A DNA stretch of 64,000 bases from Ovis canadensis (taxonomy: Eukaryota; Chordata; Mammalia; Artiodactyla; Bovidae): the NCBI RefSeq assembly GCF_042477335.2, contig NC_091245.1, forward strand, positions 29,026,501 to 29,090,500. The letters are read 5' to 3'. This document shows positions 13,401-28,400 of the stretch, piece by piece. Numbering within the stretch: position 1 is the stretch's first letter; every line of letters starts with the position of its first letter. The notes beneath the pieces are model-generated. The model did no database searches, was not told the origin of the DNA, and saw only the letters and a program-made list of their open reading frames with translations. A program made the translations under genes and the position numbers.

Positions 13401-16400
13401 CACTCCTAATTCCTTTCTATCTTTTGATTTCTAAAACCTTTATCTCCTACAGCTGTCATGTAAAAACCAATTGTGCTTCACTGTGTTCAGAACAGCAGAG
13501 GAATCCACTGAAAACTGGCTTCTCCATCCTGGGTGCCAAATAAATCATTCTCTCTGTGCTTAGGTCCGTCCTTAAATCTCTCCCTCTATTTACAGCTCAA
13601 AAGAGAAATACCACTTAACCTGAAAACAAACACAATACTTCAACAATAGGCCCCAGGATGTTTTATTCTGCTGTAACTTAAGACCACAAAGGAACTATTT
13701 CATGGTCCAATTACATTTTTTCCTTCCAGTTTTGAGACATAATTGACACACAGCACTGTATCAGGTTTAAGGTATATACAGCCTAATGATTTGATTTCCA
13801 TACATCATGAAATGGTAATCACAGTAAGTTTCAGTTCAGTTCAGTCACTCAGTTGTGTCCGACTCTTTGCGACCCCATGAATCGCAGCATGCCAGGCCTC
13901 CCTGTCCATCACCAACTCTCGGAGTTCACTCAGACTCACGTCCATTGAGTCAGTGATGCCATCCAGCCATCTCATCCTCTGTCGTCCCCTTCTTCTCCTG
14001 CCCCCAATCCCCCACAGCATCAGAGTCTTTTCCAATGAGTCAACTCTTCGCATGAGGTGGCCAAAGTACGGGAGTTTCAGCTTTAGCATCATTCCCTCCA
14101 AAGAAATCCCAGGGTTGATCTCCTTCAGAATGGACTGGTTGGATCTCCTTGCAGTCCAAGGGACTCTCAAGAGTCTTCTCAAAAGCATCAATTCTTCAGC
14201 GCTCAGCCTTCTTCACATGACCACTGGAAAAACCACAGCCTTGACTAGACGGACCTTAGTCGGCAAAGTAATGTCTCTGCTTTTGAATATACTATTTAGG
14301 TTGGTCATAACTTTTCTTCCAAGGAGTAAGCATCTTTTAACTTCATGGCTGCAGTCACCATCTGCAGTGATTTTGGAGCCCAAAAAAATAAAGTCTGACA
14401 CTGTTTCCACTGTTTCCCCATCTATTTCCCATGAAGTGATGGGACCGGATGCCATGATCTTTGTTTTCTGAATGTTGAGCTTTAAGCCAAGTTTTTCACT
14501 TTTACTTTCATCAAGAGGCTTTTTAGTTCCTCTTCACTTTCTGCCATAAGGGTGGTGTCATCTGCATATCTGAGGTTATTGATATTTCTCCCGGCAATCT
14601 TGATTCCAGCTTGTGTTTCTTCCAGTCCAGTGTTTCTCATGATGTACTCTGCGTAGAAGTTAAATAAGCAGGGTGACAATATACAGCCTTGACGTACTCC
14701 TTTTCCTATTTGGAACCAGTCTGTTGTTCCATGTCCAGTTCTAACTGTTGCTTCCTGGCCTGCATACAGATTTCTCAACAGGCAGGTCAGTAAGTTTAGC
14801 GAACATCAATCATCTCTGACAGATACAAATTAAACAAATAGAAAAAAAACGATTTTCCTTGTGATGAAAACTCTTAGGATTTACACTCAATATCTTTCAT
14901 ATATAATATACAGCAGTGTTAATTATATTTATCCTATTGCACATACATCCCTAGTACTCATTTATCTTATAACTGAGAGTTTGTGCTTTTTGATTGCCGT
15001 CATCTAATTCTCTCTCCTCTATCCTTCACCTCTGGTAACCATAAATCTGATCTCTATTTCTCTGCCCAGTTAATAATATGTCCTTTGGCAGAGAACAGGC
15101 CACCTTGTTACAGTTTACTTGAATATCTGGTGAAAACATTTAGTGTATAGGGAATTCTTAAGTAAACCTAAGTCTACTAGAAAAGAATTGCTACAGTTAA
15201 TTTTCATAGCACCAGCAGTGGATTTTTTTTCATACTGGGAAGGATTGAGGGCAAAAGGAGAAGGGGGCCACAGAGGATGAGACGGTTAGATGGCATCACC
15301 AACTCAAAGGACATGAGTTTGAGCAAACTCAGGGAGATAGTGAAGGATAGGCAAGCCTCACGTGCTGCAGTTCACGGGGTGGCAGACAGTCGGATATGAC
15401 TTGGTGACTGAACACCACATAAGGAGAGGGGTGCTGATCCATTTATATTTTTATATAACCGGATTTTATTACCATGTAGCATGTAACTATAGGTTTATTT
15501 TATAATGTGGGAATTGACAAGTTTGGCCAAATAATGAAGCGCTTATTAGAGAGAGATAAAGCCAACTGGTTCTGTCCCCACTGGTGCTAGGCTGGAAGGC
15601 TTTCTTCTAAGAACTAGGTGGAGCATTATTTGGCACAGCTGCAACCTTGAGGAGCTTGGCAAGTAATAATGGAGAAGAGTTCCAGAGTTGCCAAGAGCCT
15701 CCTTGGACAGATCACCATCGAATCTAGTTCCTTTTCACACTCCTTTTTACAGGGAGGCAAAGTAGCATGGCCAGAATAGGGAGCTCTGCACTTAAGAGTC
15801 AAGCGACAGAATTTCTTAATTCCAACTCTTGACATTAACTTTATTAAGCCACTTAATCTCTCTTGAGACTTAAGTCCTCCATGAGAGAATCAGACCACTT
15901 GATTTTTAAGAAACTTTGTAGCATTAAAACTTCTGGGATTCTTAAACTGTGCCTTTCTGCTCTAAAACTGTCAGCCTACCTCACAAGATCTTTAGGTGAA
16001 GGGAAGATGGGGGCTGAAAGAAATAACATAAAAGTTGAAAAATACTTTGCCTAGAAACATAATTTTTAACCACAACAATGTGAACACTTAGCTGTATAAG
16101 ATTCAAATCGATACTTTAACAGACTCACTGATGTGTGATGTTTTAATAAATACATCTCACTCACCAAAAATTTAAAGTAGATTGCTTTCTGCACACACAT
16201 ACTCAATTCCTATTAGGTCTATTACTTTTAGCAATACCTGGTTGGCTAAGGCTAAAAACTTCTTGTCTTCGTGAAGGAGAATATTGAGAAAGCAACATCA
16301 GGTCCTGCAGGGCCAAATACTGAAAGGAAAGAAAATACACATTATTTAAATTTTTATCCTCTATATAAAATCTTATTTATGAATGGGGTTCAACACTACA

Positions 16401-19400
16401 TATCTAAGGGGAAATCAGCTGAGATTTTTCATGAAGGGAAGATTTTGCAGAATCATAACTTTTCCTTCAAGACTTTCACTTTCCTGCCTCTACCCTCCAT
16501 AGGCTACCTTAGTCACTATGGGCTCCAGCTACCAAGGAATTACAGAAAGGAACTGTGTTCCTTTCCACCTTGTGGTGGGAAACATAAACATCACTTCCTC
16601 CTGGAACTTCCCTGGCCTCCCTGACGAAAACATATTCACACAACTCTCACCTGCTGTGCTTACTGTAACTTATATTAAGTGCCTACTGACTTGTCTCACC
16701 TGGTACCAGCCACTAAGCTGTGAGGCAGGGACAATACCTTGCTCACTACCATATCCAAAGGTAGTACCCAGCACGCAGTAGATACACAACATACTCTGTG
16801 CTTTTTTATGATAGATCTTCATTTTGTTCCCTGACAAACCACTTCACTCATCATTCAAGACACCACCCCTTCCGTGAAGGTTTCCTGTCTGGGTCCCAAG
16901 CAGAGTAAGTGGTTCCCGTTGCACTTACCACAGTAAATTTTCATTATTTTGTTTATCTGCCTTATCCATTAGGTTGTGCTTTGTCTGGTTCATCATTATA
17001 CCCTAAGCAACTAGCAGTGGCCGACATATGCCCAATAATTACAGATCTGTTAAATAACCAAATGAGTATCTGCTATTTTTGTTTATCTAATAAACTAAGC
17101 AGAATTGATATTTAAGGGTAATTAGAACCTCAGTGGGTCGTTTTCTTATTAGTTTACAAGTTTTCTAGAGTATAATCCAAACTCTAGGTTCTACTTTAAT
17201 TCTTTTTTAAGTACTATGAACTCTTAACAAAATCACATATATTATAGTTCTACTTTAAAATTTCAAAATAAAAATAATTTATTCTCACTTAGATTGATTT
17301 AGAAACATGTTACAAATTCTTTAGACTTTTGATTAAAATTTGTTTCAGATTATCATTATCCAAACTTTAAGACAGTTCATTAACTATGTACTCTGTTTGA
17401 TCATAATAAACTTTCTTTGATCATAATAGTCAACAATACTATATGAGTGAAAATATTTCCTAATCCAGTGACTAAAAAAAAGTGTTTTGTTTTGCTACCA
17501 TGAAGAATTTGTGAAAAACCAATGTATATCGTTGCATATCATTATATTTCATACTTGAAATATTTTTCTCTCTCTCCTAAACATAGAAATAGTCTAGCTT
17601 ATACGCATACATTGCAATATATATTTGCATTTTAGTCACCTGGAATGGAAGTTGGAAAAAGTAATAACATTCAATGTAGCATGTAGGTGATTTTTACAAT
17701 ACTTTTTACAGTATTAGAATATTCTAGACCTTCAAAAAATATAAATACGTTAAATACGAAGATCATTCTGTAAGATAAGTTAGAGATGACTGTGTAAAGA
17801 CACAAAATGTATAGCTCTGGTACCTTTATGATGAGGGGAGGATTGCTGTTTAAAACTTTTGGGAGGCATTCATCTGAGTCTTCTGAAAATGGTGGTTGAA
17901 CAGGGAACAGATGAGCCTATCAAATATAATTAAATGTAAAGACTATGCAATGTCTTGTTTTCATGACAAATTACATTCAGTATATTAGCACTAATGACAT
18001 TCAGTATATTTAGCACTATTTGGAATTCATTATAAAGAAGACAAGACACCAAAGTTAACATCTTTAGTGTTCCTTACAAAAACAGCCAGCATTAAAATTA
18101 TATATACTCAAATACACTACCTTCTAAAATGTTACTTTCCCAAAATTACTGGATCCCTGGCTTCCAATAATAGAAACAAATTTAAGAAACAAAAATTCTC
18201 TGAAGCCACTGAAGGATACAAATCTACAGAAATGGTAAAATAAAACAGAAACACTCATTTTCTAAGACGAACATTTGAATGATGAAGATAATGCTATTCC
18301 TATTCATTTAAAATCATTTCTTCAATATAAATTCTAAAATGTCCTTCAAAGAATATGTATTTTTATTGCCTTATATTTAAATATTTTAATAGTACCTATA
18401 TCAATAGCATATAAAACTAATTAAAATGCAGGCCAATCTAGTATACACTCAATAGAGAAATGGAAACTTTCCAAAGAGAATTACACTAGAGATAACTCAT
18501 AGCAAGTTTAACCAACTGTTCTTTCAGTTTAGTTTTCTAACATTATAAATACTAATACTTTTCCTCAGGAAAAAACAAAAACAAAAAACACTATAATTAA
18601 ATGATGGTTATAACTGACACATTTCTTGTGAAGTCTCAGGAAAAAAACAAAACCCAACTTCGCAAAATGGCTTTGGGCACAACAGCATGCTGATGAGTGT
18701 GCTACCAAAAATAAACCTCTGCGCTCCAGGACAGAGAAGCACCGACAGAAACTCAGCACTGACCTCTGTGGCATAGATTCTGAAGAGCAGCCATGAGATG
18801 TACCAGGTCATCAGGACAAAGACACCACACAGCCAGACGTGGTAGAGCAACGGGAGATTCAAGAGGCCACTCACAGTGTCAAGAGGCCTATGAAACTGCC
18901 TATGAAAACAGAAATCACTATTTAATCCTGTGGGAAGACTACAGTCTAAGCATTTAAGAGACCTGGGGCCCCAGGCTGAGAAGCAAATCCTATTTCTAAA
19001 CAGTAATGGTGACAAACTCCTCCTGTTTTGTACTCTATACAGTTCTCTCACTAATACTTTCTTACAAAGTGCACAAGGGAGCCTTGAGGGAAGAGTAGGC
19101 CTAAACTAGCTCTCAGTTTCTTGCATTTCAAATCCTCAGTGTCATTTTCTATGACAGAGGAAGACTCCCCGAGAGGCTGGGTACAATTTAGTATTGTTGT
19201 TTTGTAGCCTGATACTTAAAAACCATTCAACAAGATTAGCACCTCTCCTGGACCAGATTTCAACTCTATCCGCATATGCATAAGCAGTTTCATAATAGTT
19301 AAGGGCACAAAGTACTATCTAAAAATAACAAACTCTACTTTTAAATCAATTTAAGAAACTCTGTTAGAATGCTAAATAAAGAGAACACAGGCAATCTTAC

Positions 19401-22400
19401 CAAAACCTTGAACAGCTCAATTTGCAACATCATCATAATTCTACAAACAGACACTTAGCAACTGTGAAAACAGGAGTGGAACTTCTGACTCTGCTATTTG
19501 TAAATGCTGTGATTTTGTTAATCATTTGACCTAACCTACCCTCAGTTTCCTCATCCATATGGTAGCATAATCTCTTCTTCTACCTCTTAGGGCTTTTAGG
19601 TGATTTACAACAGTTTATGTTAGGGGTGCCCAGCACAGTATTTGACACTCCTTGAGGCTGGGAGAGGGAAGGGGGGAAATAATGTTTTTTTTATGCTTTT
19701 AAATAAACATTACTGAGGTCCTGGCCAACGTTAAGACCATAATACCATACACTGCCATAGAAGCAAAACATTTTTTAAGGGAAAAGAGGAAAAAAGCATT
19801 ATGTTACATGTCTATCAAATATCATTCTTTTTCTATTTGGCCAAGTTTAAAATCTGGGCTAACATAATAAGTAACCTGCCCATTTGGTTTCATATCTAGT
19901 GATTAAGCAGAAGACAAAAGTAAATTTTACCAAGAAACTTTTACAAGCTAGGAAATGAAATCTACTGTGCAGAAATCATAATATCTCAAATATTCGTAAA
20001 TGTCAATATTCTCACTTCTCAAAAGTGGTAGTAGTTAAGGGACCTCCCTGGTGGTCCAGTGGCTAAGATTCCATGCTCCCAATGCAGGGGGCCCAGGTTC
20101 GATTCCTGGTCAGGGAGCTAGATCTCACATGCCACAACTAATACCTGGCACCATCAAATAAGTAAAGAAATATTTTTTAAAAAGACAATGAAAGTGTTAT
20201 TTTTTTTTAAGTGGTAGTAATTAGGATCATACAAAAAGTATCACGGTGGAATAACCAATAATTAAAAGAACAAACAGTAATAGAGAAGTTTGTATTTTTT
20301 TGCCAAATAAAAATTAAAGTGCAAAGTGCATGGGGAAACAACTGGAACAAAAAGCCCCAGTGCTGTCACTGCACTGCTACTGAGGAGCTTCAGCTGGCCA
20401 CATGACTCAGCTCAAATCTGGTTTCCGCACAGGCACAATTAACAGTGAAACCACAGTATGGCGCTTCTCTACTATAACATAGCATAGAATGATTATTGAG
20501 GAGAGAAGCAAGAGAGGCATGCCTGTAGAACTCAAGTCCACTTATATAAAAGCTATATCTAACGAAAAAGGAATCATTACTGCTTATTTTGGGGGAAAGG
20601 AACTGGGTGACTGAAACTGGTCCAACAGTCACTGTACACCCTTCTATATACCGCTGGGACTTCAATTATGTGAACTATATATATATATTCAAAAATGAAT
20701 ACAATTCTTTCAATAATATTTTTTTGGCCATGCTGCATGTGGGATCTTAGTTCCCCAACCAGGGATCGAACCCATGCCCTCTGCATTGAAAACATGAAGC
20801 CGTAACCACTGGATTGCCAGGGAAGCCTCTGAATACAATTTTCTTTCATGTAAAAGCTAAATTTAAATAAAACATAAAGGATAGAAACAATTAAGATAAT
20901 TAAAATTAGACTTTTCATGTGACACTTACTTATCTATCTGAAGGTCCATGGCAGTGCTAATCCAAGCTTTTGGAATATGACCTGAGAGGGGGAAGAAAAA
21001 AAATACCATGCTATAATCATATAAAATTAACAAAATAAACCATTATGCTTTGGAATATGAGACTGATGAGATGACCAAGTGGACACAAAGACCTCAGTCA
21101 AAATGCTAGAGTTGGATTGGGAATGGGCAGGAAAAGAGAGTAATTTCTAGACAGTCCTTGCTTTTCACAGGTCCAACATATACATATTTCAGTTACTGTA
21201 GTTTAATTAAATAACACCAGCTCTCAACAACACAATTCAAATTTCAGTTACTGGCATCAGCTGTATGCAACTGAATATAGTACCCTAGCTTTTCAGTAGC
21301 ACACAAATCACATACAGACAACAGCTGGACCTTCTTTTCTTCAAAGTCTGTTAGTGATGGGTCACATCTCAGTTCTGGCACAGACAGCAAAGCATATAGT
21401 TGTGTTGCCTCCTTATCTCCCATGATAAATGCTCATGACATTTTACAAAAACGAAAAACTGAAAGAGGAAACTGGACAAGAAGACTAAAGTGCAACAAAG
21501 AAAGGAAAAGTGTTAATACTGAAAATAAAATCTGAATGAAACACTACTGGAATGACAGAAGAATTAGCTGACCATGGCTATGCTGACACAGCTACTATGT
21601 CAGCCCAAAGGGTACCAGCCTGACTGCAGTAGGTTAATAAAAAAACAATAAAGTGTTAACATTAAAATGACAACAATCCATTTTTCCACATGCTTTTAAT
21701 AGTTAACTAAAAATTTTAACAGCAGACAACAGAATGGCCTATACACAAATAGAACAATTTTATAAAATTATTCCACAGAAAAAAGTAGGACCAGGAAATG
21801 TTCAGAAACAGTCTGAAAAGAGTATTTATTTTAGAATGCTGGATTTTGTTTACATTAATGTGTTGCTATTTGCATTAAAGTCTTCCATTCAACTTGTACT
21901 GTTCATTATACTAAATAAGCTGCATCTTTGTGCTTGAAATTCACGTTAGTATATTCTATAATTTACTTGTGTGTATTCAGTTGCTCAGTCATGTCCAACT
22001 CTTTGCAACCCACCAGGCTCCTCTGTCCATGGAATTTTCCAGGCAAAAGAATACTAGAGCAGGTTGCCCTTTCCTAGTCCAGGGAATCTTCCCAACCCAG
22101 GGATCAAACCAGAATCTCTTGCACCTTCCTGAACTGGCAGGCGGATTCTAAACCACTGAGCCACCTGCGACGCCCCATAATATTCCTTGAGCAACAAGAT
22201 ATTTCTGTCATATCAGTTATTGTTGTTCAGTCACTAAGTCGTATTCGACCCTTACAACCCCATGAACTGCGGCACGCCAGACTTCCCTGTCCTTCACTAT
22301 CTCTGGAGTTTGCTCAAACTCATGTCCGTTGTCCGTTGAGTTGGTACTGCTGTCCAACCATGTCATCCTCTGTTGCCCCCTTCTCCCCCTGCCCTCAATC

Positions 22401-25400
22401 TTTCTCAGAATCCGGGTCTTTCCCAGTGAGTTGGCTCTTCACATCAGATGGCCCAAAGTACTGGAGCTTCAGCATCAGTCTTTCCAGTGAATACTCAGGG
22501 TTTATTTTCTTTAGGATTGAACTTACAGCAAGTTACAAAAATGTTATAAAAAGGAATATGTTATTATAATGACCAAATGATATATAATATTTTCTCTTTT
22601 TTTAAAGAATACATTTTTTATGAGATAAAAACACATAAAACTTATCATCATAAAAAAAGAAAAAAAATCTATCATCATAACCATTTTTAAGTTTATAAAC
22701 ACTATATGGGGCCTTGTCATACAACAGATCTCCAGATCTGTTTTACCTTGTAAAACTGAAATTCTATATCCATTGAAGAGAAGTGAAAAACAAGGAAGAA
22801 AGGGAAAGATATGCCCAAACAAATGCAGAGTTCCACAGAATAGCAAGGAGAGATAAGAAAACCTTCTTGAATGAATAATGCAAAGTAGAAGAAAACAGCA
22901 GAATGGGAAAGACTAGAGATCTTTTCAGGAAAACTGCAGATATCAAGGGAACACTTGCAAGAATGGGCATGATAAAGAACAGCAAAGGTAAGGACTTGAT
23001 AGAAGCAGAAGAGATTAAGAAGAGGTGGCAAGAATACATAGAAGAACTACACAAAAAAGGTCTTCAGTTCAGTTCAGTCGCTCAGTCGTGTGACTCGCAA
23101 AACCACGATGGTGTGATCACTCACCTAGAGCCAGACAGCCTGGAGTATGAAGTCAAATGCACCTAAGGATGCTTTACTTTGAACAAAGCTAGTAAAGGTG
23201 ATGGAATTCCAGCTGAGCTATTTTAAATCCCTAGATGATTCTGTTAAAACGCTTCAGTCAATATGCCAGCAAATTTGGAAAACTCAACAGTGGTCACAGG
23301 ACTAGAAAAGGTCAGTTTTCATTTCAATCCCAAAGAAAGGCAATGCCAAAGAATGTTCAAACTACCACACGGTTGCACTCATTTCACATGCTAGCAAGGT
23401 TATGCTCAAAAGCCTTCAAGTTAGGTTTCAACAATAGATGAATCAAGAACTTCCAGATGTACACGCTGGGTTTAGAAAAGGCAGAGGAACCACAGATCAA
23501 GTTACCAACATTCATTGGATCATAGAGAAAGCAAAGGAATTTCAGAAAAATATCTACTTCTGCTTCATTGACTATGCTAAAGCCTCTGTGTGGATCACAA
23601 CAAACTATAGAGAATTCTTAAAGAGATAGGAATACCAGACCACCTTACCTGTCTCCTGAGAAACCTATCTCCTGACCTCCTGTATGTGGGTCAAGAAGCA
23701 ACATTTAGAACCCTACATGGAACAACAGACTGGTTCCAAATTGGGAAAGGAATACATCAAGGCTGTACACTGTCACCCTGCTTATTTAACTTCTATAAAG
23801 AGTACATCATGGAAAATGCTGGGCTGAATGAACCACAAGTAGAATCAAGATTGCCGAGAGAAATATCAACAACTTTAGATATGCAGATAATACCACTCTA
23901 ATGGCAGAAAGTGAAGAGAAACCAAAGAGCTTCTTGATGAGGGTGAAAGAGGAGAGTGAAAAAGTTGGCTTAAAAGTCAACATTCAAAACACTAAGATCA
24001 TAGTATCCAGTCCCATCACTTCATAGCAAATAGAAGGGGAAAAAGTGGAAGCAGTGACAGATTTTATTTTCTTAGATTCCAAAATCACTGCTGACAGTGA
24101 ATACAGCCATGAAATTAAAAGATGCTTGCTTCTTGGAAGGAAAACTATGACAAACCTAGAAAAACCTAGATTAAAAAGCAAAGACATCACTTTGCGGACA
24201 AAGGTCCGTATCGTCAAAACTATGGTTTTCCCAGTAATCATGCACAGATGTGAGAGTTGGACCAGAAAGAAGGCTGAGCACCAAAGAACTGATGCATTTG
24301 AATTGCAGTGCTGGAGAAGACTCTGGAGAGTCCCTTGGACAGCAAGGAGATCAAACCAGTCAATTCTAAAGGAAATCAACCCTGAATATTTATTGGAGGC
24401 TGATGCTGAAGCTCCAAAACTTAGGCCACTTGATGTGAAGTGCTGACTCATTGGAAAAGACCATGATACTGGGAAAGACAGAAGGCAAAAGAAGAAGGTA
24501 ACATTGGATGAGACGGTTGGATGGCATCACCAACTCAGTGGACATTTGAGCAAACTCCCAGAGACAGTGAAGGAGAGGGAAGCCTGGCATGCTACATACA
24601 GTCCACTGGGTTGCAAAAAGTTGAACACAGCTTAGCAAATGAACAACTTTATCCACTGAACAACTCCCCTTTCTCCCCTCCCTCCAGCCCCTGACAACCA
24701 CTATTCTACTCTCTGTTTCTAACAGTTTGACTAGTTTAGATACCTCGTTAAGTGGGATAATGTAGTCATTTTGTGCCCGTCTTATTTCACTTAGTATAAT
24801 GTCCTTAACGTTCACCCACGTTGTAGCATGTGACAAGATTCCCTTCTTTTCTAAGGCTATTACTGCATTACATGTATACGCCACATTTTCTTTAACAATA
24901 TTCTCTCAACTAACTAGTCTTTGAATGTTTCAATCTAAATATAAACATTTAATCTAAACAAGCAATCAGTTGGACTAATTACTGTCGTTCAGTCGCTAAA
25001 TTGTGTCCAACTCTGTGATGCCATGAACTGCACCACGTCCCAGGCTTCCCTGTCCTTCACCATCTCCCTGAGTTTGCTCAAACTCATCTCCATTGAGTCA
25101 GTGAGGCCATCCAACCATTTCATCCTCTGTTACCCCCTTCTCCTCTTGCTCTCAATCTTTCCCAGCATCAGTAGGAAATATGTGAATACAATTAAGAACG
25201 GCTTTTTAACTGACATTTCCTGAGCTGTGAGCTAATACATACGCTGTATCAAAAAGGAGAAATTCTTACCAAGAAAATAATACACAATGCAGAAATTTCT
25301 AAGCAGGAACAGTGATTCCACACAACTATGCTTAACTAGCAAGAGCAGAGACCTCCTGAAGCGTAAGAACTTGTATTGCTGTGGAAAAAAAGAAAACCAG

Positions 25401-28400
25401 AATCAAATGACACATTCAAAGAAAGGTTCTACTTTATCCTAAAGCAAGCACACAACAGTTCACACATAAAAAGACAAAGTCTATTCCAGAGGTAAAAAAA
25501 AAAAAATCAACTATCTCTGATGTTAAAATATTTAATACTTTCTTATACAACATCTCATTTATATGAGATCGGAAATGAGAAAATTAACTATCAATCTATT
25601 AGGGTTGGTGCAAAAGTAACTGTGGCTTTGCATTGTTGAACTTTCCTGTTTGATATTGGAATACATTCTTAAATAAATGTGGTTACATTTAAGGTGTATT
25701 TCTCGCTTTATATTTTTTTTTGCTTATGACTCATTACTTGCTGTTTATTTTGTATTTATTTTAGACTAGGGCAATGATGTTAGACAAAAAGCAAACCTGA
25801 GCGATTTTCTTATAAAAAATGGGTCATAAAGCAGCAGAGACAAATCAAAACATCAACAATGCATTTGGCCCAGGAACTGCTAATGAAGTACAGTGCAGAG
25901 GTGGTTCAAGAAGTTTTGCAAAGGAGACAAAAGCCGTGCAGATGAGGAGTGCAGTGGCCAGCCATCAGAAGTTGTCAACAACCAACTGACAGGATCACTG
26001 AAGCTGATCCTCTTACAACTACACAAGAAGCTGCCAAAGAACTCAAAGTCGGCCATTCTATGATCATTTGGCATCTGAAGCAAACTGGGAAGGTCAAAAA
26101 ACTTGATAACCGGGTGCCTCGTGAGTTGACTGCACATTCAAAAACCATCGTTTTGAAGTGTTGTCTTCTGTTATTCTACACAACAACAAACCATATCCCA
26201 ATCGGATTACAATGAGTCACAAAAAGGGGATTTTATACAACCAGCAAAGACCAGCTCAGTGGTTGGACTGAAAAGCAGCTCAAGGTACTTCCCAAAGCCA
26301 AACTGGCACCAAAAAAAGGTCATGGTCACTGTTTGGCGCCTTGCTGCCTGTCTGATCCACTACACCTTTCTGAATCCTGGCGAAACCATTACACCTGAGA
26401 AGTATGCTCAGCAAATCGACGAGATGCACTGAAAACTGCAACACAACAGTCAACAGAATGGGTCCAGTTCTTCCCCCAAACATCTGACTGCACGTCACAC
26501 AAGCAACGCTTCAAAACTTCGAAGAACTAGGCTACAAAGTTTTCCTTCATTCGTCATATTCACCTGATCTCTTGTCAACCAACCACCATTTCTTAAAGCA
26601 TCTCGAGAATTTTTTGCAGGGAGAATGCTTCCACAACCAGCAAGAGGCAGAAAATGCTTTCCAAGAATTTGTTAGATCCCAAAGCACAGATTTTTATAGT
26701 ACAGGAGTAAACAAATTTATTTCTCGTTGGCAAAAATGTGTCAACTGTAATGGTTCCTATTTTGATGAATAAAGATGTGTTTCAGCCTAGTTATAATGGT
26801 TTAAAATTCATGGTCTGAAACGGCCATTAGTTTTTCACCAACCTAATATACAGTAAGGACTATCAAGATGGAGTAAGTATAAAAAAACATAATAATTACA
26901 TAATAATTAACAGCTAATACTTTTTGGACACTTACCACATACCAGGTACTATTCCAAGCACTTTAAATGTATTAATCCATTTAAACCTCACAACAACCCC
27001 CTATTATTATTTCCATCTTACAATTGAGAAAACCAAGGCACAGAGATGTTAAGTAATTTAACCAATGTTACCAGTTAGCAAAATAAAAATCTGTGATTTT
27101 AAGGCAGGCTGGCTGGCTTCAGAGCCTGAAACCTTAAAGACAGTGTATAATGCCTCTACACTAAAATTTTTCACATGGGCTTTGCAGAAAAACAGGAGGT
27201 AGTAAAGAAGACACAAGCCTAAGAATCAGGAGACCTGAGCTGTAATACTGCCTTTTTCTGCCTTTTTCTTACTACAACATTAAGTAAGTCTCATCACCTA
27301 TCTAATTATCTGAGAGAGAATAAGGCTGAACCAGCTAAACAGCTCCTCAGTGGGTACCTTCCAACACTAACAATCTAAGAGTAAAGAATCAAGACAGAAA
27401 AAATTACACTGCTTGTGAAACAAGGGTTGTGTACCCTAAAAATGCCAATGGGAAAAATATTTTTATATTACTGGAGAGGATCTGAGGAAACCTGAAGAAC
27501 CAAAGACGGACTTCCCAAATTCTAGTCTTCCTTTGTGTTTATATTAGGGCTGGTCCTTCTTTAAGGATTTCAGAAGCAGAAGGACAGCAAAGCCCTTAGG
27601 CAGAGGTTTTTGTCTTCATACCATATCTGCAGATTCCAACAGTATCTTACAAAAAGCAGCCCAGGTGAAATGAATACTTGGTCACTAACCATACAGCCTG
27701 AAGTATCCGGGTTTATTAAAATACTTTCAAAGTCCAAGATGTAGAATTGCACCCATTGCATGCAGTCACTGGGCGCTACCACTACCTCACCTTCACCTTC
27801 CAATAAAAAGGGCACAGTTCCTATACTATTACTATTGCAGCTCTCACCTCAACCATCACTTACAAGGGTCCAGAGAGGCTACAGGAGCAGTTAGATACAC
27901 AGAGAAAGCTAATCTACCCTCTTCTTGCTCCTAAGGTGACATGCTTTTCAATTCCTTGTTGGGTTCTTCTGTGATTTGGCTATGAGCTATCCTTTACCTA
28001 TTCAAATATTCACTATGTGTCAGGCTCTATAAATCTTATCTCATTTAATAATCTTTCAAATAGTCTTGTTGGTGTATAACTTACCAAGCCTATCTTGGTA
28101 TTTATTCATTTCTTTGTATCCTACTCCACACCAATGTTGTGCTTTTCCCTATCAGTCAGCCATTAAGAATCTAATAAGGGCAACAGAACTGAGTTTTGTA
28201 GCAGAAGCAAGTTTAAAGGAAACACAAACAAACAAACAACCTAATGGACTAACAGCAAATTGGTTAAAATACTATATTTTTAAAGAGATCTAATTTTTCA
28301 TATTGTTACATGAAAAAGTAGTTACTGAATAATATGTGCAAAATAAAAGTATTTATGAAAACCCCAACCCATCAAATATATAATATTACAGCCACTATAT

